A DNA stretch of 41,711 nt, taken from assembly GCA_013334485.1 (NCBI GenBank), contig JAAXXL010000020.1, positions 1-41,711 on the forward strand. The letters run 5' to 3'. The position numbers were made by a program, and so were the translations under genes. Positions 15,737-23,890 of the stretch are shown here, one piece after another (positions within the stretch are counted from its first letter, which is position 1; each line of letters begins with the position of its first letter). Under the pieces are notes generated by a model. It was not told the origin of the DNA and searched no databases. It saw nothing but the letters and a program-made list of their open reading frames with translations. This stretch comes from Chlorobiaceae bacterium (GTDB lineage Bacteria; Bacteroidota; Chlorobiia; Chlorobiales; Chlorobiaceae).

Positions 15737-16978
15737 ATGTCGCTTACGCTTACAGAAGAAAAAATAACGACCCGGAAGGAACTTGAAAGCCAGCTTGCCT
15801 ATATCGAAGAGAGCAAGCATGATCATCGTTACTCTCCGGCTGTTATCAAAATTTATGATCTGGCTTTGAGTTACGTTGAGGATGCTGAAGAGCATGCAAG
15901 AAGTGGGGGGAGGGCAGCCTGGGCTACGGGAATATGGGATGCGCCGCTCTTTTATGCCCTCGATATTGTTCCTATATCATTTACAGAGCTCGGCAGGCTT
16001 GGTTCGGCTGATGCCATGACTCTGGCCGAGGATTACTTTCAATTTCCCAAAGAGACCTGCTCAATGGTCTCTGCGTTGCTGGGGGAGTGGTATCTTCGTC
16101 TTAATCATCCGGTAAAGGATATTGTGGTTTTCAACTCAGCATGTGAACCACTCAATATCGGCTGGGATTTGATTGCCGCTGAAGGCTATAATCTCTATCG
16201 CGTTGAGGCGGTTAATCGACCACGAGACAACGATCCGGATCGTCTTGCTGAACAGGTGCAGTTCCTTGTTGACGAGCTTGCTGATCTGGCAATCCGTCTT
16301 ACCGGAAAACCTCTGGATCCGGCTCGTCTGGAGCACGAGATCAAACGTGTAAATCGCATTATCGGCAAGGCCCGGCAAATCATCGAGCTGCGAAAGCATA
16401 ATCCGCTCTATATCAAAAGTCTGGCTACCATGTTTCTGCTCATGGGTACGGGCCACTATTTCGGCAAACCGGAAGAGTTTGAGGCTACCCTTGACCTGCT
16501 CATCGAAGAGCTGAAGGTGGCCGACTATATCCCTTCACCACGCGGTAAAATTGTTCCGCTCGCCTGGATCGGCGGGCGCGGTCAGGAGTTTGGTGTTTAC
16601 AAGACTGTTGATGATTGCGGTGGAGCCATCACCGCCTGGAGTACACCAAACTCATGGACTCATGAGTGGCCGGAAGATGACGATCCGTTGAAAGCTATGG
16701 CCAAGCATATTCTCGGAACAACCGGAGGGCATGTGATCGGCTCACCGGTACACCGCCTGAAGAGAATAGAAGCGTTGGTTGAAGAGTATGGTGCAAAGGG
16801 AATTCTCTTCTACTCCTATGTCGGATGCTCCTTTGCCGGAGTTCACCAGGAGATACAGCGGGACCATTTCCATAAACTGGGTATCCCCTCAATCGGACTT
16901 GAAGGCAGTTTTCAGGTCGGGCCACCATCGGGTCAGTTGTTGACAAGAGTAAGAGCATTCGTTGAAATGCTTTCCTGA
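15737..16978 (+). CDS. 2-hydroxyacyl-CoA dehydratase / benzoyl-CoA reductase-type second subunit (BcrC/HgdA-like)
   Basis: A 413-residue protein of the same fold as the C-terminal half of the preceding product but only distantly similar. Recognisable blocks are 'AWATGIWDAPLFYALDIVPISF', 'ETCSMVSALLGEWYL' (Cys108), 'DIVVFNSACEPLNIGWDLI' (Cys136), a middle helical region ('LEHEIKRVNRIIGKARQIIELR') and the closing 'GILFYSYVGCSFAGVHQEIQRDHFHKLGIPSIGLEGSF'. The first cluster Cys of the family (in GYLC) is replaced here (GIWD), so cluster coordination must differ from the partner. It starts one base after the fusion gene's stop (TAG-A-ATG) with AGGAGAT upstream, so expression is coupled. A double-cubane-cluster type of reductase subunit is another possibility. 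An inverted-repeat terminator follows. Confidence 0.82.
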   Translation: MSLTLTEEKITTRKELESQLAYIEESKHDHRYSPAVIKIYDLALSYVEDAEEHARSGGRAAWATGIWDAPLFYALDIVPISFTELGRLGSADAMTLAEDYFQFPKETCSMVSALLGEWYLRLNHPVKDIVVFNSACEPLNIGWDLIAAEGYNLYRVEAVNRPRDNDPDRLAEQVQFLVDELADLAIRLTGKPLDPARLEHEIKRVNRIIGKARQIIELRKHNPLYIKSLATMFLLMGTGHYFGKPEEFEATLDLLIEELKVADYIPSPRGKIVPLAWIGGRGQEFGVYKTVDDCGGAITAWSTPNSWTHEWPEDDDPLKAMAKHILGTTGGHVIGSPVHRLKRIEALVEEYGAKGILFYSYVGCSFAGVHQEIQRDHFHKLGIPSIGLEGSFQVGPPSGQLLTRVRAFVEMLS

Positions 16979-17012
16979 ACACGGACTAACGATCCATGTA
17001 AACCACCAAACC

Positions 17013-17048
17013 AGAGACCGGATAAGAGTTTTGTTTATCCGGTTCTCT
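17013..17048. terminator. Inverted repeat between convergent genes
   Basis: GAGACCGGATAA (17014-17025) pairs with TTATCCGGTTCTC (17035-17047) with one bulged base and a 9-base loop. It lies 35 bases after the dehydratase-subunit stop and about 20 bases from the end of the opposite gene. A long T-run is absent in either direction, so termination is inferred from stem strength and position. Confidence 0.55.
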
Positions 17049-17066
17049 CGCCCCACCTGTTTGAGG

Positions 17067-18293
17067 TCAGGCCCTGTGGGGCACTCGACCGTTCCAGCAG
17101 CGGAGGGGCTCTTTTTCGATCATGATCGCGCAATGGTTGCACATGGTGCATCGCGAGGCGTTTTGGCTCTGCTCCTCAAACTTCCTCACGATGGATGGAT
17201 CGTTTATGAAGGGGCGTGACATTGAGATGAAATCGGCATCTCCGTCTGCAATGGTTTTTGAGGCATCTTCAAGAGTGTGAATACCGCCGACAGCCATTAC
17301 CGGGATTGAAACAGCCTTTTTGATGGCACTGGCCACCTCAAGGTTGTATAAATGGTATGGTTTCGGGCTCTCCGGACTGATCAAAGGCAGGATGCGGGCA
17401 ATCATCGGCCTCAGCCACTTTGGCAGGGCGTCCAGCTTGAAATTGTTGGCTTTGAGCAGCGCGTCCGTCGGCATTTCTGGTCCCCGCATAATCGCCAGTC
17501 CTTCGCTAACCGTGCCGGAGGAGATCTCAACGGCGGAGCATCCGGAGGCCTCAAGCATCATGGCAATCTTCACTGCCTCGTCCGGTCGCATTCCGCCGGG
17601 CATGCCGTCGTAACCATTCATTTTTGCCAGCACCGGATAATGCCCCAGCCTTTGGCGGATACGCACAATGATCTCCAAAACGATCCGGAACCGGTTCACA
17701 AGAGAGCCTCCCCAACTGTCACGCCTCCGGTTGGTGTAGCCGGAGAGGAACTGCGCAAGCAGGTACCCATGCGCCAGATGCAACTGCACCCCATCGAAAC
17801 CTGCAGCCTGTGCCCGAACCGCAGCATCAACAAATGCATTGATGATCGCCCTGATCCCTTGCTCCGTCAGCGCCATTGGCTCCTCTTCGCTGAAATACCG
17901 GTCCCTTACAGGCGACGGAGCCACTGTTCTCATGCCGGTGACAGCCGAACGGGTCTGAGCGCCGCAATGGGCAAGTTGTATGATCAACGCTGCTCCCTCG
18001 CGGTGAACTGCTTCGACGAGCCGCCGGTAAGCTGGTATCAACGCGTCGCTGTGCATCATCAGCATTCCGGGGAAACTGCTCCTGCCCTGCGGAAGTACAC
18101 CCGCATACCCGGTCACAATAGCGCCAGCACCGCCCTTTGCGAGACGCAGATAGAGTTTTTCAAGCGACTCCAGCGGAGCACCGTCAGTATCGGCCATCCC
18201 CTCATGCGTCGCCGAACGGATAAAACGGTTGCGAACTGATATGCCGCCGATATGAGCAGGCTCAAAGATTCCGGATGATTCTGTCATGACCAT
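17067..18293 (-). CDS. Old Yellow Enzyme family NADH:flavin oxidoreductase with C-terminal Fe-S motif
   Basis: About 408 residues of an FMN TIM barrel. Family motifs run in order: 'NRFIRSATHEGMAD', 'IIQLAHCGAQT', 'DAAVRAQAAGFDGVQLHLAHGYLLAQFLSGYTNRRRDSWGGS', 'VLAKMNGYDG', 'IPVMAVGGIHT' and 'DADFISMSRPFINDPSIV'. The protein ends with 'CTMCNHC' followed by 'CWN', the 4Fe-4S ligand motif of the 2,4-dienoyl-CoA reductase subgroup, but stops there without the C-terminal FAD/NAD(P)H domains. Such short forms reduce activated C=C bonds with electrons from outside partners. The start is uncertain: 18293 or 18287 (ATG), with a less likely TTG at 18314; none has a strong ribosome site. It is convergent with the dehydratase operon, so co-function is suggested only by proximity. 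Confidence 0.82.
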   Translation of the reverse strand: MVMTESSGIFEPAHIGGISVRNRFIRSATHEGMADTDGAPLESLEKLYLRLAKGGAGAIVTGYAGVLPQGRSSFPGMLMMHSDALIPAYRRLVEAVHREGAALIIQLAHCGAQTRSAVTGMRTVAPSPVRDRYFSEEEPMALTEQGIRAIINAFVDAAVRAQAAGFDGVQLHLAHGYLLAQFLSGYTNRRRDSWGGSLVNRFRIVLEIIVRIRQRLGHYPVLAKMNGYDGMPGGMRPDEAVKIAMMLEASGCSAVEISSGTVSEGLAIMRGPEMPTDALLKANNFKLDALPKWLRPMIARILPLISPESPKPYHLYNLEVASAIKKAVSIPVMAVGGIHTLEDASKTIADGDADFISMSRPFINDPSIVRKFEEQSQNASRCTMCNHCAIMIEKEPLRCWNGRVPHRA

Positions 18294-18437
18294 GTAAGAG
18301 AGATAATTAAGCAAATATAAGAGTTTCGATATTATTACTTCAACACACGATGCCTGAATAATTTTCTTGCAGGGTCATTTACTCGATTTCAAGGCCGTAT
18401 TTGCAGGAAAGGTGTGTGCATGCGCGAGTCAAACCGG

Positions 18438-18464
18438 AGATCTCTCCTGAAGGTCGAGATGACA
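18438..18464 (+). repeat. Degenerate copy of the GGGATGACA-type dispersed repeat
   Basis: AGATCTCTCCT..GAGATGACA matches one arm of the palindromic element at 31051-31120 and 32603-32673 with several changes. It lies in a 309-base gap (18294-18602) that otherwise shows no gene and no clear terminator, apart from a run of eight T at 18538-18545. Confidence 0.5.
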
Positions 18465-18602
18465 ATTTCGGAGGGGTTGCGGGGATGAGTGGGAATTACG
18501 GGACATAAGGAAAGCACCGATTAATAATCCAGGTTCTTTTTTTTCAAAAGGATCAGTTATTGGTTGTAAACCCACAATGGGGTGCAAGCTTTTGCTATCC
18601 GG

Positions 18603-19091
18603 TTAAGGGAGTGAAGGTTTGATTGCTTCTGTCTTGTTTTTCGCCGGACGTTCGTACTTGAAGATGCAGACGGGGCTGCCGAGAGCCTGACGGCAGAGGA
18701 TTTCTCCCTTCATCTCCGGGAAGGCCCTGCGGGATGCCTCCATATCCAGTTCGCAAATCACGTGGCATGGTGTGTCGAATCCGAACTCTTTGCCTGCTTC
18801 GAGGTAGGGGCAGACCCTTTGTATCTCAAGGGCGGCATCAATACCCAGGTTTGAAATGTCCACAGCCACCATATCCATGCCGATCGCATTGAAAATCGGA
18901 ATGGACTTGAGAAACCCTTCGATGAGGGTTGGCAGTGCAAGCAGAGGCCCCATGCGCTGCTTCTGGAGTTCGGGGAAACCCTCCAGCATTGTTTCCCATG
19001 CCTTATCCTCTCCGAACTCACTCTTAAGCTCCCTGAATTTCGAAAACTTTTTTCTTGCAGATTCCAGCAACTCCGAGTTAGCGTTTTGCAT
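18603..19091 (-). CDS. L-2-amino-thiazoline-4-carboxylate (ATC) hydrolase-like protein
   Basis: A 162-residue protein. The C-terminal half has the pattern of the ATC hydrolase family: 'RVCPYLEAGKEFGFDTPCHVICELDMEASRRAFPEMKGE', then 'CRQALGSPVCIFKYERP'. In the namesake family the enzyme opens the thiazoline ring on the way to L-cysteine, but most genomic members are uncharacterised and many sit next to redox or corrinoid genes. The N-terminal half is helical and charged. Start is ATG 19091; the reverse strand upstream (TAAACAGGGAGACCCGGCC) gives a plausible GGGAG site. A link to organosulfur or cysteine supply in this window would be in keeping with region 1, but it is an inference. Confidence 0.6.
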   Translation of the reverse strand: MQNANSELLESARKKFSKFRELKSEFGEDKAWETMLEGFPELQKQRMGPLLALPTLIEGFLKSIPIFNAIGMDMVAVDISNLGIDAALEIQRVCPYLEAGKEFGFDTPCHVICELDMEASRRAFPEMKGEILCRQALGSPVCIFKYERPAKNKTEAIKPSLP

Positions 19092-19341
19092 GGCCGGGTC
19101 TCCCTGTTTAACATTATTTGCGTCTCCTTATGCATAGTGTCCTATACAGCAAGATACGGGGAGCAGGCGTATGATTCAAATAAACGGCTCGCAAGCCGTG
19201 GTGGTGTTAAAAAGCCTTGCGTATAATCGCAGAATTTGATGATCTTCGGAGATGCGGCATTTTCTTCCGTTTGCTCCAGCAAGGCGAGGCTGTTGTAGCC
19301 GTAAATCAGATATGTTTTGGTGAACTAAAAGAGAAGGTAAT

Positions 19342-19590
19342 ATGGAAACGAAGTATGAGGTTGGAGACGATTTTTTTCGTGAAAAGATTATAGCGGCAAT
19401 GTTTTCGGGATTCCGTTCCATCAAAAATCCCGTATCTGTAACGGTTCATCCTGAACTGATGATGAGGATAAGGGAGGATCTCCGCAATAAAGTGGTTGCG
19501 CCGAAAATGGTTGGCGGTGCAGAGCTGTTTTTCGGCTTGCCGGTAATTGAGGATGCGACAAAAGAGAGGGATTATATCATGGTACAGTAA
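19342..19590 (+). CDS. Small hypothetical protein (82 aa)
   Basis: Not recognised. It starts at ATG 19342 with AGAGAAGG upstream and ends at TAA 19590. The product is mixed alpha/beta in appearance with a central 'VTVHPELMMRIREDLRNKVVAPKMVGGAELFFGLPVIEDA', which reads like a folded small domain and not a spurious frame; no membrane segment, Cys motif or signal is present. Its ribosome site and codon use are compatible with a true gene. It lies in a stretch of small accessory genes, and a phage-derived structural protein is one possibility that cannot be tested here. Confidence 0.5.
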   Translation: METKYEVGDDFFREKIIAAMFSGFRSIKNPVSVTVHPELMMRIREDLRNKVVAPKMVGGAELFFGLPVIEDATKERDYIMVQ

Positions 19591-19750
19591 GCTCTGAAGG
19601 AAACAAAAGAGTAGATGATCCACAACGGTTTCAACCTGCCATAGCGCAAATTTTTTTCTCTTTAGCCCGATACAGACGAAGGTTTTCAGGGGCACAATTC
19701 TTATTATGTCGCAAAAGTTTTTGTTGTGTAATATTGAAAAGAGGAGCATC

Positions 19751-20089
19751 ATGAGTGATTTGCCGAACTGTCCGAAATGTAATTCAGAATATACCTATGA
19801 GGTCGGGGGTCTGTTGACCTGCCCTGAGTGTGCCCATGAATGGACTGCATTTTCTGACTCTTCAACTGAATCGGTTACAGTCTGGAAGGATGCAAACGGC
19901 ACCGTGTTGCAGGATGGCGATACCGTGACGGTGATCAAGGATCTCAAGGTCAAGGGTTCATCATCGCCGATAAAAGGTGGTACAAAGGTGAAGAACATCC
20001 GCCTCATTGAGGGTGATCACAACATTGACTGCAAGATCGATGGCTTTGGTGCGATGGAGTTGAAGTCGGAATTCGTAAAGAAAGCCTGA
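19751..20089 (+). CDS. phnA: PhnA/YjdM family zinc-ribbon protein
   Basis: A 112-residue protein of the PhnA (YjdM) family. The start ATG 19751 follows GAGGAG by five bases; an in-frame ATG at 19706 would add an unrelated 15-residue tail. The N-terminal zinc ribbon is '[28 protein letters not shown]' (two CxxC pairs), followed by the compact beta domain '[41 protein letters not shown]' ending '[16 protein letters not shown]'. Despite the old name, the protein is not required for C-P lyase chemistry and its role is unclear. It stands alone; the frame after its stop continues into an antitoxin remnant. Confidence 0.9.
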   Translation: MSDLPNCPKCNSEYTYEVGGLLTCPECAHEWTAFSDSSTESVTVWKDANGTVLQDGDTVTVIKDLKVKGSSSPIKGGTKVKNIRLIEGDHNIDCKIDGFGAMELKSEFVKKA

Positions 20090-20320
20090 GATAATCCCTC
20101 CCTCCACGCATTCATCCCGATCTGTTTTGTTACATGTAACGAAGCGGTCTTGCGCAAAGAGGGTATGCGCCCCTTGCAGATCTGGGTTCCCGATACCCTT
20201 ATTCCTGGGTTTGCAGAGGAGTGCAGGCGGCAATCCGAAGTGGTGAAAGATGACTTGCATGAAAAGGAGATCCTTCAGATTCTGGATGAAGCAGCAGACA
20301 AGAAAGGGTGGAGGGCGTGA
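20090..20320 (+). pseudogene. Remnant of a MazE-type (DUF3018) antitoxin gene, 5' end lost, toxin absent
   Basis: From about 20147 the frame reads 'VLRKEGMRPLQIWVPDTLIP', then 'GFAEECRRQSEVVKDDLHEKE' and a closing helix to 'GWRA', stop TGA 20318-20320. That is the conserved body of DUF3018/MazE-like antitoxins. The usual N-terminus with its start codon and ribosome site is missing; the upstream frame runs straight to the PhnA stop at 20087, so only TTG 20150 or ATG 20165 could start a truncated product of about 50 residues. The MazF-type toxin expected next is not found; 20321-20566 has no gene I can support. Confidence 0.65.
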
Positions 20321-20566
20321 CGAAAAGTGAATTGCGTCAGGCACCGTTATTTTGGCTTGATAATTCAACGATGCTTGAGATTAGCAGGGCTCTCGCAGTT
20401 TGGATCGGTATTGCATAATGGCACCTATATTTGTTTGTTCCGAAATGTAATCGGAAAACAAGAATAAGCTGCCACGATCTGAACTTCGGGTACAGTTGAT
20501 TTGTTCGGTGTTGGAAGAGTAATAATGCGGGCTTATATTTTACCATAAACCTTATATGAGACCACT

Positions 20567-20893
20567 TTGCCAGATAGCACCTTACAGAAGGTTATTGGGT
20601 TAATAGCTCAAAATAACGTTGTTATTTCCAGTCATGGATATGAGGAGCTTGCAGCAGATGATATTTTTGTGCAGGACGTTCTGCAATCGGTAAATCTTGC
20701 GGTTGTTGTTGAGGATTATCCTGATTTCGGTAAAGGACCCTGTGTCCTTGTTTTGCAGGAAGACAGGGAAAAACAACCGGTTCATGTCGTTTGGGGAATC
20801 GCAAAAGGCAAGGAATTTCCAGCGGTGTTGATAACCGCCTACCGTCCCGATCCTGACAAGTGGACTAATAATTATAGCAGGAGGAAACAATGA
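20567..20893 (+). CDS. DUF4258 domain protein, probable first gene of a toxin-antitoxin-like pair
   Basis: A 108-residue protein. The pattern 'VVISSHGYEELAADDIFVQDVLQSV', then 'VVEDYPDFGKGPCVLVLQ' and 'PVHVVWGIAKGKEFPAVLITAYRPDPDKW' matches DUF4258, a small RelE-like fold often encoded beside an antitoxin-like partner. The conserved early His (SSHGYEE) and the C-terminal 'TAYRPDPDKW' are typical. The only suitable start is TTG 20567, with no strong ribosome site, so the N-terminus is uncertain. Its stop overlaps the next start (ATGA). Toxicity is inferred from gene layout and family; it has not been shown for this protein. Confidence 0.65.
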   Translation: MPDSTLQKVIGLIAQNNVVISSHGYEELAADDIFVQDVLQSVNLAVVVEDYPDFGKGPCVLVLQEDREKQPVHVVWGIAKGKEFPAVLITAYRPDPDKWTNNYSRRKQ

Positions 20894-21105
20894 CGACAAG
20901 AAAACTTACAAAACTGGTGCATGAAGGCAAATATGCAGCGGAAGTTGTTATTGAAATAGTTGATTCCGATGAAGGCTGGTCGCCCTATATCAGCCTTGAT
21001 GATGCTTTAAAGCTTGACGCTGTAAGGGAAGCGTTACAATCAGGCGATATTGCTACTGCAAGCACATATGGACGGGTTTATGAGCTTTCACCTGTAGCTG
21101 CTTGA
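20890..21105 (+). CDS. Small partner protein of the DUF4258 gene (antitoxin-like)
   Basis: A 71-residue protein with start ATG 20890 overlapping the previous stop and a strong AGGAGG at 20879-20884. It begins 'MTTRKLTKLVHEGKYAAEVVIEIVDSDEGWSPYISLDDALKLDAVREAL' and ends 'TYGRVYELSPVAA'. This compact beta-alpha protein is the common companion of DUF4258 proteins and probably its antitoxin or regulator. No DNA-binding motif is obvious. The stronger ribosome site than that of the upstream gene would give excess partner protein, as expected for an antitoxin. A terminator follows 30 bases after the stop. Confidence 0.6.
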   Translation: MTTRKLTKLVHEGKYAAEVVIEIVDSDEGWSPYISLDDALKLDAVREALQSGDIATASTYGRVYELSPVAA

Positions 21106-21134
21106 AGAATTGTTCCGGCAAATGGAACTCAGTT

Positions 21135-21169
21135 AACGCGCAGGTGCATTTGTGTGCCTGCGCGTTTTT
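21135..21169 (+). terminator. Intrinsic terminator after the DUF4258 pair
   Basis: AACGCGCAGG-GCA pairs with TGCCTGCGCGTT (21135-21166 region, one bulge), followed by TTTTT. It lies 30 bases after the plus-strand stop. On the minus strand, toward which argG runs, the flanking sequence lacks a good T-run, so it serves mainly the plus strand. Confidence 0.75.
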
Positions 21170-21189
21170 GCTGATGTGATGGGCGGGAT

Positions 21190-22392
21190 TTAGTATCCGG
21201 GATTGACTTCGCTGAAGGTTTTCAGGCCGAGTCCGTAGAGATGGATAAATCCGGCGGCTGCCTTGTGGTTGAAGGTGTCGGCTTCGGTGTAGGTGGCCAG
21301 CTCTTCGTTGTAGAGCGAGTATGGCGAGTTCCTTCCGAGCAGGGTGACGCCACCCTTGTAGAGCTTCAAACGGACAAGACCGGTAACAGGATGCTGCGTT
21401 TCGTTAACGAAAGCATCAAGAGCCTTTCTCATTGGCGAGAACCAGGTGCCGTTGTAGATCAGGTTGGCATAGTCCTGGCTGATGTTCTTCTTGTACTGGA
21501 AGACCGATTTTTCGAGCGTCAGCCTTTCCAGTTCGCGATGGGCGAAGTGCAGTATTGTGGCTGCCGGTGCTTCGTAGATCTCTCTTGATTTGATGCCGAC
21601 CACACGGTTCTCGATCATGTCGAGCCTTCCGACACCGTTCTTTGCGCCAATCTCGTTCAGGCGGATGATGAGGTCAAGGCCGCTCATTTTTTTGCCGTCA
21701 AGCGATACCGGGATACCTTTTTCGAACTCAATCTCCACAACAGCAGGAGTATCGGGAGCATTTTCCGGTGAGGTGGTGATCTGATAGGCATCCTCGGGAG
21801 GCGCAATCATCGGGTTTTCAAGCACACCGCACTCGATACTGATTCCCCAGATGTTCTCGTCAATCGAGTAGGGGTTTTTCTTTGTTGCCGATACCGGAAT
21901 GTTGTGCTCAAGGGCATAGGCGATCTCCGCCTCTCTTGAAGTGAACTCCCATTCGCGCAGGGGAGCAAGCACTTTCAGGTGTGGAGCAAGTGAAGCGAAG
22001 GTGACTTCAAAGCGAACCTGGTCGTTGCCTTTACCGGTGCAGCCGTGTGCCAGCATGGTGCAATCTTCTGCAAGTGCGGCATCAACGATGGCTTTTGCAA
22101 GCAGCGGACGTCCGAGTGCGGTGGCAAGGGGATAGACATCCTCATAGAGTGCTCCGGCTTTGAGTGCGCGCCAGATGTACTCTTCGACAAACTCCTTGCG
22201 GAGGTCAAGAAACCGGAATTTTGATGCTCCGGTAAAGAGGGCCTTTGATTCGAGGTTTTCGATCTCCTTGGTCTGGCCGAGGTTACCGGTTACGGCAACG
22301 ATTTCGGCATCATACTTGTCTTTCAGCCATTTGATCATGACGGAGGTATCAAGTCCGCCGGAGTAGGCTATTGCAATTTTTTCCTTGCTCAT
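21190..22392 (-). CDS. argG: Argininosuccinate synthase
   Basis: The 400-residue enzyme joins citrulline and aspartate with ATP in the penultimate step of arginine synthesis. Full length for the family. The N-terminal P-loop-like motif is '[18 protein letters not shown]' (residues 6-23), followed by 'GNLGQ', the citrulline/aspartate region '[19 protein letters not shown]' and the late '[16 protein letters not shown]'. It starts at ATG 22392, 16 bases after argR, and is the last gene of the argC-J-B-F-R-G operon. No argH (argininosuccinate lyase) follows in this window. Confidence 0.97.
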   Translation of the reverse strand: MSKEKIAIAYSGGLDTSVMIKWLKDKYDAEIVAVTGNLGQTKEIENLESKALFTGASKFRFLDLRKEFVEEYIWRALKAGALYEDVYPLATALGRPLLAKAIVDAALAEDCTMLAHGCTGKGNDQVRFEVTFASLAPHLKVLAPLREWEFTSREAEIAYALEHNIPVSATKKNPYSIDENIWGISIECGVLENPMIAPPEDAYQITTSPENAPDTPAVVEIEFEKGIPVSLDGKKMSGLDLIIRLNEIGAKNGVGRLDMIENRVVGIKSREIYEAPAATILHFAHRELERLTLEKSVFQYKKNISQDYANLIYNGTWFSPMRKALDAFVNETQHPVTGLVRLKLYKGGVTLLGRNSPYSLYNEELATYTEADTFNHKAAAGFIHLYGLGLKTFSEVNPGY

Positions 22393-22408
22393 ATTACGTT
22401 CTGAATTA

Positions 22409-22855
22409 TCAGTTTTTGAAAAGGTTGTTTTGAATATAGGTGATCACTTCCGAAATATTCAGTACGGAAGCCGGAATAACGAGAACGGTGTCATCTCCGG
22501 CAATGGTGCCGATGATGAGAGGGTTTTTAAGCTGATCGAGGTAAGAGCCGACCCCGTGCGCTCTGCCAGGCAGGGTTCTGATGATGACGGCAGTTTCATT
22601 GGATTTCACCGCAAGCACTTCAACCCCTACCAGCCCTTTGATAATGCGACCGGCGTTATCATCCGGCAGTGCCATTCGGTAGCCGTTGTTTGTACGCGAT
22701 CGCACAAGGCCGAGTTCGGCGCAGTCACGCGAAAGGGTTGCCTGTGCAACAACCATTCCGCTGGTGCGGAGCAGTTGCAGAAGCTCATGCTGATTTCCCA
22801 CCTGATTCTGCTGCAGGATCTCCATGATTTTCATCTGTCTTGCATGCTTGTTCAT
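22409..22855 (-). CDS. argR: Arginine repressor
   Basis: A 148-residue ArgR/AhrC family regulator. ATG 22855 is chosen because AAGGAG lies 8 bases before it and the product then starts at the conserved helix '[29 protein letters not shown]'. The winged-helix DNA-binding half continues with '[19 protein letters not shown]'. The C-terminal hexamerisation and arginine-binding half contains '[13 protein letters not shown]', the motif whose Asp pair contacts arginine. Lying within the operon behind a likely ARG box upstream of argC, it probably represses its own transcription when arginine is plentiful. Confidence 0.95.
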   Translation of the reverse strand: MNKHARQMKIMEILQQNQVGNQHELLQLLRTSGMVVAQATLSRDCAELGLVRSRTNNGYRMALPDDNAGRIIKGLVGVEVLAVKSNETAVIIRTLPGRAHGVGSYLDQLKNPLIIGTIAGDDTVLVIPASVLNISEVITYIQNNLFKN

Positions 22856-22868
22856 GACTTCAGCTCCT

Positions 22869-23885
22869 TCATGCCTTGATTTTTTTTGCGGCATTGAGCA
22901 GCCTGTGGGTCAAGTGAAATTTCCGGTACTCTTCATGGTTAAGCAGCTTTACCAGAAGGGCTTTCTGGACATGAAGCCTGTTTTCAGCTTCGTCCATGAC
23001 AATGGAGTGCGGTCCGTCCATCATCTCTGCGCTGATCTCCTGACCACGGTGAGCCGGCATGCAGTGCATGACGACTGCTGACGGGCTTGCAAGGCTGAAG
23101 AGAGCGCTGTTGATCTGATAGGGGCTGAATATTTTCAACCGCTCTTTGGTCTCCTCCTCCTTGCCCATGCTTGTCCAGACATCGGTATAGAGAACATCGG
23201 CGTTTTCTGCTGCCTCTTTCGGGTCGTGAATGATCTCTATTTTGCTGATTCCCTTCGCTCTTGACGCTTCAAGCAATCCCTGGTCAGGCAGGTACCCTTC
23301 GGGGCAGGTCAGCACGAAATGAAAGGGGAGCAGGCCTGCCAGCTCAATCCATGAGTTGGCAACGTTGTTTCCGTCACCGACAAAGACAACCTTTATGCCC
23401 TCATGCCACAACCCCTTTTCGTAGAGCGTAAAAGCATCGGCTAAAATCTGGCAGGGATGCGATAAATCGGTAAGGGCGTTGATGACCGGAATTGAGGCAT
23501 GTTCGGCAATCCCTTCGATGATGCTGTGCTCGTGCAGTCGGGCAACAATGGCGTCGTTATAGCGAGAGAGCAGTTGAGCGATATCTTCAACGGATTCCCG
23601 TGATCCTACCCCGATTGATTTGCCGTCGAGATTGATGGCATACCCGCCAAGTTCATGAATACCAAGCTCAAAGGAGACCCGTGTTCTCAGAGAGGGCTTG
23701 TTGAAGATCATGGCAACGGTTTTATCGCGCAGTGGCTGAAAACCTGACACCGAGGGCTTTTCGGCTCTTTTTTGCTTGATAAAGAGCGAGTAGTCAAACA
23801 GCTCGATAATTCTGGCTGCATCAAGATGACCAAAACCGAGAAAATCTCTTTTACCAGATACTTTATGGGTGTTTACTGCGGTCAT
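22869..23885 (-). CDS. argF: Ornithine carbamoyltransferase
   Basis: A 338-residue carbamoyltransferase making citrulline from ornithine and carbamoyl phosphate. The carbamoyl-phosphate site reads 'KPSLRTRVSFELG' instead of the textbook STRTR, a Thr-to-Leu variant, and is followed by 'HPCQILADAFTL'. Ornithine-binding motifs 'TDVWTSMGKEEE' and 'MHCMPAHRGQEIS' support ornithine as the substrate over acetyl- or succinylornithine. It starts at ATG 23885, five bases after argB. The first residues (MTAVNTHKVSGKRDFLGFGHL) are slightly longer than the shortest homologues. Confidence 0.94.
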   Translation of the reverse strand: MTAVNTHKVSGKRDFLGFGHLDAARIIELFDYSLFIKQKRAEKPSVSGFQPLRDKTVAMIFNKPSLRTRVSFELGIHELGGYAINLDGKSIGVGSRESVEDIAQLLSRYNDAIVARLHEHSIIEGIAEHASIPVINALTDLSHPCQILADAFTLYEKGLWHEGIKVVFVGDGNNVANSWIELAGLLPFHFVLTCPEGYLPDQGLLEASRAKGISKIEIIHDPKEAAENADVLYTDVWTSMGKEEETKERLKIFSPYQINSALFSLASPSAVVMHCMPAHRGQEISAEMMDGPHSIVMDEAENRLHVQKALLVKLLNHEEYRKFHLTHRLLNAAKKIKA

Positions 23886-23890
23886 TGCGA

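Noticed and set aside
17352-18239. 295-codon plus-strand frame
   Set aside because: It lies wholly opposite the Old-Yellow-Enzyme gene, whose protein motifs are intact; the plus-strand product has no recognisable pattern.
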